Source: Massariosphaeria phaeospora | Lineage: Eukaryota; Ascomycota; Dothideomycetes; Pleosporales | Direction of reading: 5' to 3' | Assembly: GCA_011032825.1 (NCBI GenBank) | Contig: JAADJZ010000014.1 | Location: 248,001-312,000 of the forward strand | DNA: 64,000 bases | Shown: in pieces, positions 10,757-21,684 of the stretch | How positions within the stretch are numbered: the stretch's first letter is position 1 | Layout of the letters: each line of letters starts with the position of its first letter | Translations under genes and position numbers: made by a program | The notes under the pieces: generated by a model | Seen by the model: the letters and a program-made list of their open reading frames with translations, nothing else | What the model was told of the DNA's origin: nothing | Database searches by the model: none

Positions 10757-11920
10757 GAGGGTTGGGGGCGTGGAGGGGGAGAAGGAGGATGAGGAGGAGG
10801 AGTGGGTGGTTTGCATCGCTCGATCGCTCGCTGGATTGATGGTGCGACTGGAAAATGCGATGGTTCCAGGTGGTAGATATGGCGTTGGGGGTTTTATGGG
10901 CTTGTTTTGCGCGCTTTGCTCGGGGATAGATGGATGCATGGCTGGTCTGCGTGCGCTGTTTGTATCTTCTGGGAGCGGATTACAGTGTGTATGTATATGG
11001 GACGGGAGGACGGGCGCGCGTCACGTATATGTGTATACCCTCTGTAGTACGTCCATAATACATGGCGATAACAATTGTACGATAGCTTCGTGTCTCGGCG
11101 GCGTTCCTTTGGGCATCCGTCTTGTTTGCTTTGTGGTTAGTCAACTGCCGCAACTGCCGGCCCGGCCGGTGCTGTCTGGGCTGGGATCCACTGACGTGCG
11201 CCATGGATGCTTGTTGCTGGTTTTCACCCTGCCCTGCCCTGTGCTGCCCCTCTATCATCAACATCGTCATGACATACCTATCATCCCAACGTCGTCGGCG
11301 CGAAACGCATGCGGGATCCATTTGCAACGACGATTCGCCTTCATACCATTCATGAAGAGCATTCCACATTTCTTGAGCTGCTTTTCTCTACTGTCTATCA
11401 AGTATCTTGTCTTGACCAATTCGCCCGTTTTATTTCCCCCCACTTTATGTTATGTTTTCCCCCACCCCACCTCAGCGTCATTGGTGCGCAGGGGTAGCTG
11501 CTTAGCTTAGCTGCGAAGAAAGGAGAAACGGACAGGGGTAGCTGTGTACTCATCATGGTGACGCAGCGAGGTGCAGAAACTGTCCACACGCAGTAATTCA
11601 ATTGAACACACGCAGTATCTACTCCTATCGCTCCTAGCTCGCAACTAGCCTGCTCGCCTGCTCGCCTGTTCGCTCGATACCGCTGACATGCATGAGCCTG
11701 TTCCAACTCATCAATGACAGATGGTGATTGCATGAGTGCACGCTGATGGAGCGAGCTAGCTAGACGGGCTTTCAAAAGAGAAACGTGCCCCGCACCTGTG
11801 GGGGGAGTGGAGTTGAGCTGAGCTTCTGTCGTAGAATCCGTACATTCACGATTTCCCTCCCTTCCTCCGCTGCGCCTCGTACCATCTCGCCCCACTCAGA
11901 TCATCAACCGCCCACCCACC
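10757..11920. other. Intergenic, no gene seen
   Basis: About 1.16 kb between same-strand genes. A long frame overlapping the 3' end of the glycosyltransferase has no motif and is treated as 3' UTR or spacer. Tracts such as TAGCTTAGCT (about 11500) and GCTCGCCTGCTCGCCTG (about 11650) are the only structure noticed. Confidence 0.4.
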
Positions 11921-14031
11921 ATGGCGCCCGCCGAGCCCAACGCCCTCCCCTTCGAGCAAAAGGGCGAAGTGCCCAACTTTCCCGAAGAGCTGCCCGGCTG
12001 GGGCGGATACATCGAGTGGGAGAAGTACCCGGAGAAGAAAGAGCAGGCTGCCAAAGAGCTTGCCAAGTACGATTTCCCGGTGGTATGTCGTCGTCGTCTC
12101 CGATGAAGGAGGAAGGAAGTAGGCTCTGACACTGTCGCAGCCGCCGGAGTTCCAGTTCGTACCGCTTCCGGATACGAATCCGATTCTCGAAGGGGTGCGG
12201 TGGAAGTATTATCATTATGCTATGGGCAAGACACTGAGGGATATGCCTGATATCTCGTGGAAATACGTGCAAAAGGAGAAGAGGTAAAGCCGCATCCAGT
12301 GCAGAGACATGCAGAGACACGGCCGCTGACTTGGGCAAAACAAAGTCCCGACATGATCCACGTTTTGCAATTCCCCTACAACGGAGAACCGCCAAGAGTT
12401 AGTCATCAATCGATATTCCACTGGCTCGACAGATCAGATGCTGACTGATGGTTAGGAACGGCTCGTCAAGGCATGCTTGTATCCGTCCCTGCCAGTGGCT
12501 TTAGCTAATCTGATCTGATCGAATATGTGTAGACGGAAATCACGGCCAACGCAGACTTCTTCGTCCGAAATCATGGGGGCATCCCTGAGATCGAGGCTGA
12601 GGAGCACTTTATTGATGTTGAGGGCTTGGTCAATAACCCGAAGAGGTTGACTCTGAAGCAGCTCCAAGATGAATCTATCTTCCCGCGCATGACCAAGACA
12701 GTGACGCTCCAGTGCTCCGGCACTCGCCGAATTGGTAAATTCACGTATCGGTTTAGACCTTGGCTAAGCTAATATTTGTAGAGCAGATACACGAATACCC
12801 AGGAGAAGGCGACGAGCTGATCAACGCTCCTTGGTAAACGAAAATCTTGCTCTTCCAGCACGTTTCAACTAACCTTCCCAAGGGGCGAAGGTGCCATCGG
12901 CACCGCCCGCTGGACCGGCGTCAGCCTCAAGAAAGTCATCAAGCACTGCGGCGGCCTCGCAGAAGGCGGCGCGCACCTCGAGTTCTTCGGCGCGGACACG
13001 TACTTCAAAAAAGGCGCCGTCTACAACTACGGCGTGTCGATCCCTGCGCGCAAGATGAAAGTCAACGAAGTGATGCTCGCGTGGGAAATGAACGGCGCGC
13101 CACTCCCCAAGATCCACGGCTACCCGCTGCGCGTCGTCGTCTTCGGCTACATCGGCGCCCGCAGCTGCAAGTGGCTGTACCGCATCAACGTGCTGCGCGA
13201 GCCCAGCCTTGCGCCTGTGCAGATGAAAGAGTACATTTACTTCACACCGCAGATCGGGAAACACAACGCTACGTACAGTAATGGCTTCAGCATCCAGACA
13301 ATGCCGGTGAGTAGCGCGATTATGACGCCGCTGAACCACGACCAGATCATCCACGACGGCACTATAAAGCTGACGGGTTGGGCGTACAGCGGCAGCGGCT
13401 GGCCCGAGCGCGTCGAGGTCAGTGGCGATGGGGGGAGTATCTGGTATGAGGTGCCGTGGGAGAAGGTCAGCACCAAGTACTTTCATGCGTGGCGCGTGTG
13501 GGAGATGGAGATGCCGGTTGATGCGGAGGGATGGTTGGAGTTCTGCGTGAGGACGTGGGATAGCTCGATGAATGTACGTCGTCAACGCACTCCTTTCCAT
13601 CTTCGTCACTATCACAATATCAACCGCTAACTATCCCCAGACGCAACCCACCTACGTCCGAAGCGCATGGTACGTCTCCCTCCCTCACCTTCCCCCCCAA
13701 TCCTTCCATCCACCCACCCACTAACCCTCTTCCAGGAACTGGGACCTGCACGTCACATCCTCCTGCCAGTAAGCTAAGCCCATCCCCCTTACCTCCTTCC
13801 CTTCCCCCTTCTCCCCATCCCCCCATACTAACCCCCGCTCTCCCCCACAGCCGCATCAAAATCTACAGCATCAACCGCAGCCGCCCCGCGACCGCCAAGC
13901 GCCTCAAGCAGCTCGCAGACCGCAACATCCCCATGCTGCCCATCACGCACCCCATCGAGATGGAGCTTGAGACTGAGGACGAGTATTTGCATGCGATGAG
14001 GACGAGGAGGGGGAGGGATCCGGTGGAGTAG
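11921..14031 (+). CDS. Sulfite oxidase, molybdopterin domain plus dimerisation domain, no haem domain
   Basis: Ten exons: 11921-12082, 12141-12283, 12346-12397, 12456-12470, 12533-12734, 12782-12833, 12883-13573, 13641-13669, 13736-13768 and 13851-14031. They total 520 codons in consistent phase. The molybdopterin domain is clear: FFVRNHGGIPEI, TLQCSGTRR with the molybdenum-ligand Cys, INAPWGEGAIGTARW, then HGYPLRVVVFGYIGARSCKW. The Ig-like dimerisation domain follows (GWAYSGSGWPERVEVSGDGG ... FCVRTWDSSMN). There is no N-terminal cytochrome b5 domain and no evident targeting peptide, as in plant-type enzymes. The activity expected is oxidation of sulfite to sulfate for detoxification and sulfur metabolism. 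The fourth exon is only 15 bp and is followed by a GC donor. Confidence 0.9.
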
Positions 14032-14040
14032 GTGGGAGTA

Positions 14041-14092
14041 GATGGGGGGTGGGATGGGATGGGATGGGATGGGAGGGATGGGATGGGATAGG
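14041..14092. repeat. GGGAT pentanucleotide microsatellite
   Basis: About nine GGGAT-type units with one interruption, immediately 3' of the sulfite oxidase stop, probably within its 3' UTR. Confidence 0.8.
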
Positions 14093-14831
14093 GTAACGTT
14101 TTCGTTTTCGCTCTTTTGTGCGTGACAAGGACAAGGGCAATGCAATACTATTAGCTATCTCATCTCGGTATCTCTTCGTCGACATCATGCATGTTGGCGG
14201 AGCGGCAGCTGCAAGCCGGACAGCTAACGTGGCTGGGTACAAGTCAAGGTCTGTACTTACCAGAAGACTGTCATGTGCCTTTTATTTTCGTTTTCTGCCA
14301 ATCTCCACCGTCCCGTGCATGTCCATCATCTCGAACGTCCATGTCCATCATCTCCAACACACCACCTCTAACCCCACCGCCCCACCCCCCAGAACAAAAC
14401 AAAACAGCGTACTAAACCTCATCATTCTACTGGCTATTGATCAGTCCGAATCTCCTCATTCTACTTGCGGCTCAGCTAATCAAGCTACTTCAAGTTTCTT
14501 AGAGATATACAATCCTCTCAAGTTTCAACAGTATACGAGATATCAGCAGGTAGCCAGAAGAGTAGCATCAGCACTGCGTCTGCAAATGCCTACTGTTTAG
14601 CATATGAGGTAATGGCCTGGACGAGTTTAGCCTAGGGAGGCAGATAGGGAGGGAGGGAGGTACCGCACTGGCGAACGGATGTCTTTGTGTCTGTTTGTTC
14701 GAAAGCTGGACTGGATGAAGGAGAGAGAAAGCAGAGCAGAGCAGAACAGACAGCCCCTTTCCCGCCGGCAAAATCAATCCACCCCTTTCCACTTCTCTTC
14801 TTCCCAACTCCCTTCCCTTTCCCCCACCTAC
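14093..14831. other. Convergent intergenic region
   Basis: About 740 bp between the 3' ends of the sulfite oxidase and subtilase genes. Pyrimidine-rich near 14330-14400; no gene seen. Confidence 0.4.
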
Positions 14832-16256
14832 TCACACCTCCCCCACCCCATTAAACGCCAACAAATTCGCACTCCCCTTCGCATCCGTGACCCTCCCCTT
14901 CGTCGCCAACTCCAGCACCCTCGCCTTCACCACCTCCGCCGTCATCGGGCCCTCCACCCCCCTCACATAGCTCACCAACCCCGCCACATGCGGACACGCC
15001 ATCGACGTCCCACTCAGCCTCGCCGTCGCCACATCGCTCGTCCGATAAGCCGACAAGATATCCGTCCCCGCCGCAAAAACATCCACCGCAGGCCCGTAGT
15101 TCGACCCAGACGCGCCGCCATACCGCGCGTCGTTGGACTGCACGTTCCCCACGGTGAGCGCCTCGGGGGAGCGAGCTGGGGAACGCGTATCAGCGGGTTG
15201 GTTTTCGTTGCCCGCGGCGGCCACGGCGAGGACGCCGGCGGCCCAGGCGGCGCTGATGGCGGCGTCCCAGGTTGGCGAGCCGGCGCCGCCGAGCGAGAGG
15301 TTGACGACGGCGGTGGTTTGCCGGGATTGGGCCACGATGTCGTTGACGGCCCAGTCGAAGCCGGCGATGACGGTGGAGGCGGTGCCGGAGCTGCCTTCGA
15401 AGACTTTGACGGCGATGAGGGTGGCGTTTTTGGCGACGCCGTAGGTAAGGCCCGCGATGGTGCCGGAGACGTGGCTGCGGGGGTGGGTCAGCCATGGGGA
15501 GGGATAGGGCTGAGCTGGGTGGATAGAAGGAGGTGCACTTACGTGCCGTGGCCTTGGCTGTCGGCGTTGTTGGTGTTGACGGCGTTGTAGCCCCATTGCG
15601 CGCGGCCGGCGAACTCTTGGTGCGTGGTGCGGATGCCGGTGTCGACGACGTAGTTGAAGTGGCCAGTGCCGGCGCTGCTGTCGTACGTGTATGATGTGGC
15701 GCCATTGGTTCGCGATGAGATGCTGGCAAGACCCCATGGAGCATTTTCTTCTGCGGTGAGGTCAGAGACTGGACCAATGGCGGGACTTGGGACTTACGGG
15801 TGACGAGCTCGAGGATAGTCATGATTGAGTCTGCCTCCACGCTGAGTACCTGCGCCATGTTAGCTTTACCGTACACCGATATGCAGCTTGATATGGTTGG
15901 CTGTTATCACAACTAGTAAAGGACGGGGGCATTACCTCTGGCCGATTCTTCAGCTCCTCAACGGTAGCGATATCGAAAGCCCCAGCATAGCCCTTGAAGC
16001 CACCAAACCCATATTCGCGCTCCACGCCGCCAGTCTCCTCCTCAGCAACATCCCGACGGGCAATGTTCCGCGCGTGGATCTCGCGCACCTTGACGTGATG
16101 CGCAGCAATGGTAGCAACGTCAGCTTCTGGCTTCAGCCGAACGATCCATTTCCCAGGAACAAGCTCCCCGGCGCGAGTTCCAGCGACGGGAGCAGCCTGC
16201 GCCAGAAACGGTACCACAGCTGCCGCGAGGGCAAGAGCGCGAGTGAAGAACTGCAT
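14832..16256 (-). CDS. Secreted subtilisin-like serine protease (S8A, proteinase K-like) with I9 propeptide
   Basis: Four exons: 16256-15936, 15849-15798, 15750-15543 and 15474-14832; 408 codons. A signal peptide ([21 protein letters not shown]) is followed by an I9 inhibitor propeptide ([12 protein letters not shown], ~35-120). The catalytic triad is intact: Asp in [15 protein letters not shown], His in GHGTHVSGT (the codon before it is split by intron 3) and Ser in [14 protein letters not shown]. Oxyanion-hole Asn is in VAAAGNENQ. Length and order match fungal oryzin/cerevisin-type proteases that are secreted, self-process the propeptide and degrade external protein. The N-terminus after processing would begin near ENAPWGLAS. 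Confidence 0.93.
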
Positions 16257-16331
16257 GGCCGGTAGAGAGCAGGATGAGAGATGAGGGGCCGTGGCGGGAG
16301 GTGTGATATTCTTGAGATCCGCGTAACCCCG

Positions 16332-16339
16332 TACTTATA
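16332..16339 (-). promoter_or_regulatory. TATA-like box upstream of subtilase
   Basis: TATAAGTA on the minus strand, about 75 bp upstream of the protease ATG. Confidence 0.4.
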
Positions 16340-17867
16340 CGTCGTCCTATTCGAGAGATTCGCGCCTAGTGTTGCGTGCTCGAGGTCGCGTGAGGTGGTG
16401 TCTCCAAGCGGGCTCTCAGGTCTGCAGTCGCAATAAGCATCTCTTGTCGGTCTTGACTTTTGCCATGGTGGGCAGCAGGTGCGGGTTGAAGCGTGGATAT
16501 GAGGGCCAAGAGGGCACTCGAAAGGAGGCATGCCGGCTGTTGACGATCAATCTACGCGATTGGTGTTTGGCTAATTGAGTCGATATATGCGGCTGCTAAT
16601 CCCTAACGGGAATATAGGAGGCTGGCGAAGACGACAGGGGTGTGTTGAGACTGGCGATCGTTTCGACATGGCTATGAGAGCTCTATGACAAACCGTTCGT
16701 TTGAAGCGGTGTAGACTTGAGAGCAGCAATTGAGCCAAACGCCGTCTTGATTTGTTTCGTGTAGGTGAGTGCGTAGGTGGTTGAGGCGATCAACACACCC
16801 TGGCGTTGCTCCTTCCGCTTCCAGCTCAGCTCCTTACCCGCTCCGCTTCCTTCCTTGGCCATGCGTCAAGACTCGAGCGGAAACGAATCCTTCCACCTCT
16901 TAATTCCGCCTGCTTCCGCCCTGGCTCGTGAAGCTCTTCGACCGACGACGACGCAGCTATCGTGAATGTCCAGGCACAGGAGCAGGAACAGCCACCTTCG
17001 CAACTTTCGCAACCACCTAAACACATCGCTTGTCCAAGTCCGGCCGCAGTGGCGATCACCCAGAGCCGTTCAGAGTAAGTAGAGCACCGGGGACGTTGAC
17101 GAGATGTGGGGTAACGGCCAGCATATACAGATAGATGTGCGCAGCGTCATCCAATTTGCATCTCGACTCCCAGCCTCTAGCATCGGAATCCGTTGGGTCT
17201 TCCAGGATACAGTACCGTGACAGGAACACAGGGCTCGATTTAAGATTCATAGAGAATCTTTGCGTCTGCAGGCTTCGACTTGCGCAAGCTTTCTTGCTGC
17301 GCCTATGCGATCCCATCCCATCCCATCCCATCCTGCCTTCGACATCCCGCACGATAGATTGGACGAATGTATTGAGATGGGACTTTGGCGGTACGAGATT
17401 CTGCCAGAAGCAAAGGTGAGATGAGTGTTGTCGTTGCCGAAAATTGAATGTGTCGTGAAAAGAGCGGAACGCTAGCCAAGGGAGAGCTTAGCTTGGTGAA
17501 TACTTTGTGCCTTCTTACCTTTCTTGTTACCCGCCTGCTATAATTTGTTTCTGATACATACTAGGTAATAATTCCTCCCACATGCATCCCGTTGCGTAAC
17601 ACCTGTTTGGATTTTGTGTAATTGTACCTAATATTCTACATAGCTAAATATCTGATGTTTGTAAGATGCGCATCCTGCCAGCTATATTCCTCCCCCTTCA
17701 CCACTATATAAACAACGACTTGTCGAATTCCCTTGTACAACATCTCCAAGACATATATCCACAAACCCTATTATCCCACAAGCCCCGGTGCGTTACAAAG
17801 CGTTGAATATGCCCCCATATACCCATCCCAACAAGCCACCACCGCAAAACCACAACATCACAGCCTT
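16340..17867. other. Intergenic, no gene seen
   Basis: About 1.5 kb. It includes a short ATCCC microsatellite (see 17309-17333) and an AT-rich end with TATATAAA near 17705 that is not followed by any supported plus-strand gene. Confidence 0.4.
17309..17333. repeat. CATCC microsatellite
   Basis: Five tandem TCCCA units, the reverse complement of the GGGAT motif at 14041. Confidence 0.75.
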
Positions 17868-19451
17868 CTACCCCTTGATCGGCGCATAGTAATTAAACCG
17901 TCCCAACGGATCATACTCCCTCTTCAGCCTGCGCAGCCGCTCCAGCCTCCACGGCTCATACCCATACACAGCCTCCATACTCTCATCCCCCCTTGCATAG
18001 TTCACATACGCATTAAGCGACAAATTCGTGCCTCTTAGCAGCGCATCGCGCATACTCTCCCCAATCGCAAGCGCCGTGCTCTCGAGCGTCGAGTTGGGCG
18101 CGTACGTCAGCAGCGGCGACGCGAGCAGCTGGCTGACGCGGTCTGGGTACGCGGTGCTGTTGCTAGGGATCTGCTGCACTTTGTTGGTGGCATAGGCTTC
18201 GAGCATGATGACCGAGTTGCGCAGGCCGGCGGGTACACTGGTGAACATGTCCATCACGGTGCGTAGGTTGGCGATGGGCCATGTGTTGAGGTTGACGGGG
18301 TAGAGGAGTCGGCTGGAGCCTTTGGCGCAGGAGGCGCCGCCGTACACGGCGCCGAGGTGCGTGTTTACGCCGGCGAGGTCGGTGACGCTGGAGTCGACGT
18401 GCAGGGGGTTGAGGGCGTAGAGGGGGTCGCTGTAGAGGGTGGGGATGGCACTGCCTTGCCAGTACACCCAGAGCAGGATGATGGGCTTCGGTGGGAGTTA
18501 GTATTGCTACTAGAAGAATGGGAGTACGGAAACAACTCGCCTTTACAGGGTCAATCTCTGGGTTGAAAGCTAGCACAGCGTAGTGTGTAAGTTCGACAGG
18601 CCGGTTAGGACTTGTTAACCACCCGTTGAGAACGGCAAACAAGTCTTCGAGTTTATCCTGCGTATAAGTAAATCCTCCGGCAGCCCATTGATCTTGCTCA
18701 GGATCTCGGTCGTAGATCTTCACTTTGATCTCCGTAAATATACCGAAGTTGTGTCCTGCGCCACGGATCCCCCAGAACAAATCTGGGTTCTCCGTCTCGG
18801 ACAGTGTGACGATCTCTCCATTTGCCAGAACCCCCCGTGCTGATATTAGCTGGTCAGTGGCAAGTCCGTATCTGCCTTGCAGCCAGCCATGTCCACCACC
18901 GAGGACGGGGGCGATGTAGCCAACACAGTGACAGCCGGTAGTCGTTGTCTGCTTTCCTGCATCCCATAATGCGTCTATGATTGCCCCATTCTGAACCCCA
19001 CCCCCAACCAGTGCGGCGCGGCCATCATCTACAATATGGATCTTGTCTTCGTTCAAGCCTCGCAGCCAGATTCCTATACCTCGTTTGACGGCATTCAAAT
19101 CGGTGGTTTGCCCATGACCGCCGGAAATGGCGAGGAACGGTTTGTCATGGTTGTTGGCGTATCTGACCTGAGTGGAATTATTAGAGGGTGTCGAGGTGAA
19201 TTGGCAGAACGCACCGTTGTCTGGATATCTCGTTCCGTAGCGACTCGGACGATGATCTCGAAGTCGGGCCGGGCGGAGACGGCGTCACTCCATCTCGCGG
19301 TGGCATTGGCAAACCCTTCGGATCCTGGCAGATATATCTCTGCTCCATTTGACAGCTGGCCTTCAAGATCGGCCTGGAGGGTAGTGCTACGGGATGGAAT
19401 TCGCAAATAAGCAGACAAGGCACCCGATGCCCAAAAGAAGAGACTACGCAT
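17868..19451 (-). CDS. FAD-linked oxidase, berberine-bridge type with probable bicovalent flavin
   Basis: Three exons: 19451-19215, 19167-18541 and 18485-17868; about 494 codons. The FAD-binding PCMH domain spans ~40-230: TERDIQTTVRYANNH, AISGGHG with the His that can link to FAD 8-alpha, and TTGCHCVGYIAPVLGGGHG with the Cys that can form the second (6-S-cysteinyl) link. NPDLFWGIRGAGHNFGIFTE then completes the fold. The BBE C-terminal motif appears as LKREYDPLGRFNY. The N-terminus (MRSLFFWASGALSAYL) may be a signal peptide or anchor. Family members oxidise alcohols, sugars or secondary-metabolite intermediates; the substrate is unknown. The second intron starts either at a GC donor (AAG|GCGAGT) or, two codons earlier, at GTAAAG. 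Confidence 0.88.
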
Positions 19452-21684
19452 CGTGTGAGCCGAACCTAAGATACTAGAACATCTAAATAACAAGGGAAAG
19501 CTGCGGTCAAGAATCATCACCAACTCAGATCTCGTTACGATGGGATGCCAAGTTCCAATCGGGTATATGTATCGTCTACCAATAGCGAGCGGACTATCTC
19601 AAGGAACATGACGCGGCGCATTTCTGAAAAGCAATCTTGTGGATCTTGCTGATCTCGGCGAGCTGATAGGGGTGTGGCTGACTGGGCCGGCCCGTTCTGG
19701 GGCGGAGTTCTGCAGATGTAATGCGGAGAGACAATATAAATCCCTGAAGGACGAAAATGCGAGATCTTGTCGACGTAGGTTTGAGAAAAGAAAAGAAAAG
19801 AATAGAATAAGCAACCCCCTCTCGAGATGCTACGGGGTTGAAGCTGGCCATTAACTCTTGAGAAAGTGTTGGGGTCATCCTTCAGCAAGCCGGGCGGTTG
19901 GATGGCCCTGCATTACAGGCACCTACCTAGGTGGGTAAAGCAGACGCCGTTGGCATGCGAGAGCGTGAATCTGCGTTGAGCATGCGCAGTTGTCCGTTCG
20001 ATCGGTAAGTAAGCGGCCAATGATGATAGTCATTGCGATCAGCCGTGTCGAAGACCCACAGGGCATAAGCAGGGTGCTGTTGTGTATGCATGTGCAATCT
20101 GGGATCCAAGCAACAAGGTGGCGTCGCTGGATGAGGGGGTGTCGATATTCGCATGCAGCCGTTGAGGAGGCCGCATGGGTTGTGTGTGTGTTGTGTGTCG
20201 ACGAGACAGGGGAAGCTGCGGCCGCGCCATGGTCCCGATCTAGGCCGGAAACGGCATAGCGTTCGGAAGGCACACTTCAGCCGACGATTCGATCCATCCC
20301 ACCTCTGCCACCGCATGTCCCTCGCACGGGTTTGCCCTGATTCCATCTCGGCGGGGACACGACCGTGGCAAGTATCTTTGTACTCGATAACCTGCTCGTC
20401 CAGCGCCGCTTCCTTCCATCTGGCACCCGAGAGGCATCTTTTTCGCCTCGATGTCATCAGCACTGCCTTGATTCACCACATACACGCGTTTGCCAGGTCA
20501 GCCTTCCCGGTCCGCCATATCAAACGGTACAGGATGTCCTTATTCTCGCACTTTGCTCAATGCACGCGGGAAGTTGGCCTGATGTTGGAGTTGTTGGCGA
20601 TAGCATCAGCTATTTGGCCGATGTCCGAGTCGAACGCCCACAGCCACTTGCTGAACCAATTTATCTCTGCGTATCGACTCACGTGTCACAGCTTTCCAGT
20701 TGCAGGACGACTTTCCCTTCTTCGCAACTACTTTCAGCCAGCTAGCGACGCCACATACCTTCCTGGATCAAACAGACTTCCCGAGAGCCCGGGACGACGC
20801 CACAAACCCACAGATCGCACTTCCATCGAGCCGACCCCTTTCCTATATAACTCTTCTCTGACATCGGAAGGTCGATAGATTGTGGCTGAGGAGTCTTTTC
20901 GACCATGTGGCTGCAGACTGGGTAGGACCACCTGAGAAGAAAGATCGGGGGACGTCTTCTCCCAGCCCCAGGGTTTCCCAACATCATATGTGTTTGGTTT
21001 CAACGTAATGTCTCTTCCTAACTGGGCTCTTCCCAATCATTCCGTTGGCTGTGAACGAGATACCGACAGCCCCTCTATCGAGAAGTATTAAGATCAGACA
21101 TGAGGGGTAATCCCAACATCCCAAGCATCCAAGAGTAGGAAAGCTTTCTCGCACGGTCACCTACTTATGCCAGCGATGAAATCAGGCCTACATACACAGA
21201 AAATAGACAGTACCATGAGTCGTATGGGCCGAACGACGATTGAAGAATCCTCCTTCCGAATAGTAAGCAACTGAATGGTAATCCTTTTCTACTCTCACGA
21301 TTTATATTTCGGGTTTTCTACTTGCCAGAGGCTACAAACGCAGTAGGGGCGACGCAGAAGGCAAGAGCCCAGCGGACCCGTGTCTGCCTCCGCCTTCACC
21401 TCCGCCTTCATTTCCGCCTTCACCTCCGGCTCTTAACTCACCTGGCTTTCCTATCAAGCCTTCTTTTATTCCGGTCCGGTCAATTCAACCCCGATTGTTC
21501 CATAATCCATTTCGATCGATCGGTTCTTGGCGCGAGCACCCCGCTTTCACTGCACAGGCCACGCCGACTTGATTTGAATTTTGTACCCCGAGCCCTATCA
21601 CCCTCATTTAAATCACCTAACTCACCTAACTCATCTAAATCACCTAAACGAGCCCTCCTTTCAACGTGTTCGACGAGTCTAGAG
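19452..21684. other. Intergenic, no gene seen
   Basis: About 2.2 kb between the divergent FAD oxidase and P450. A 241-codon plus frame (20153-20878) lacks any domain, codon bias or splice logic. A short CCGCCTTCA-type repeat occurs at about 21387-21428, and CACCTAACT(C) units at about 21612-21650, just upstream of the P450 start. Confidence 0.45.

Noticed and set aside
10722..11510. 262-codon frame overlapping the end of the glycosyltransferase
   Set aside because: Starts inside the upstream gene in another frame, has no domain and is most simply 3' UTR and spacer.
17701..17715. TATATAAA box-like sequence
   Set aside because: No supported plus-strand gene follows; it lies in the 3' flank of the minus-strand FAD oxidase.
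20153..20878. 241-codon plus-strand frame between FAD oxidase and P450
   Set aside because: Composition follows the DNA rather than a protein; no family features, no matching splice sites, and no conserved-looking blocks.
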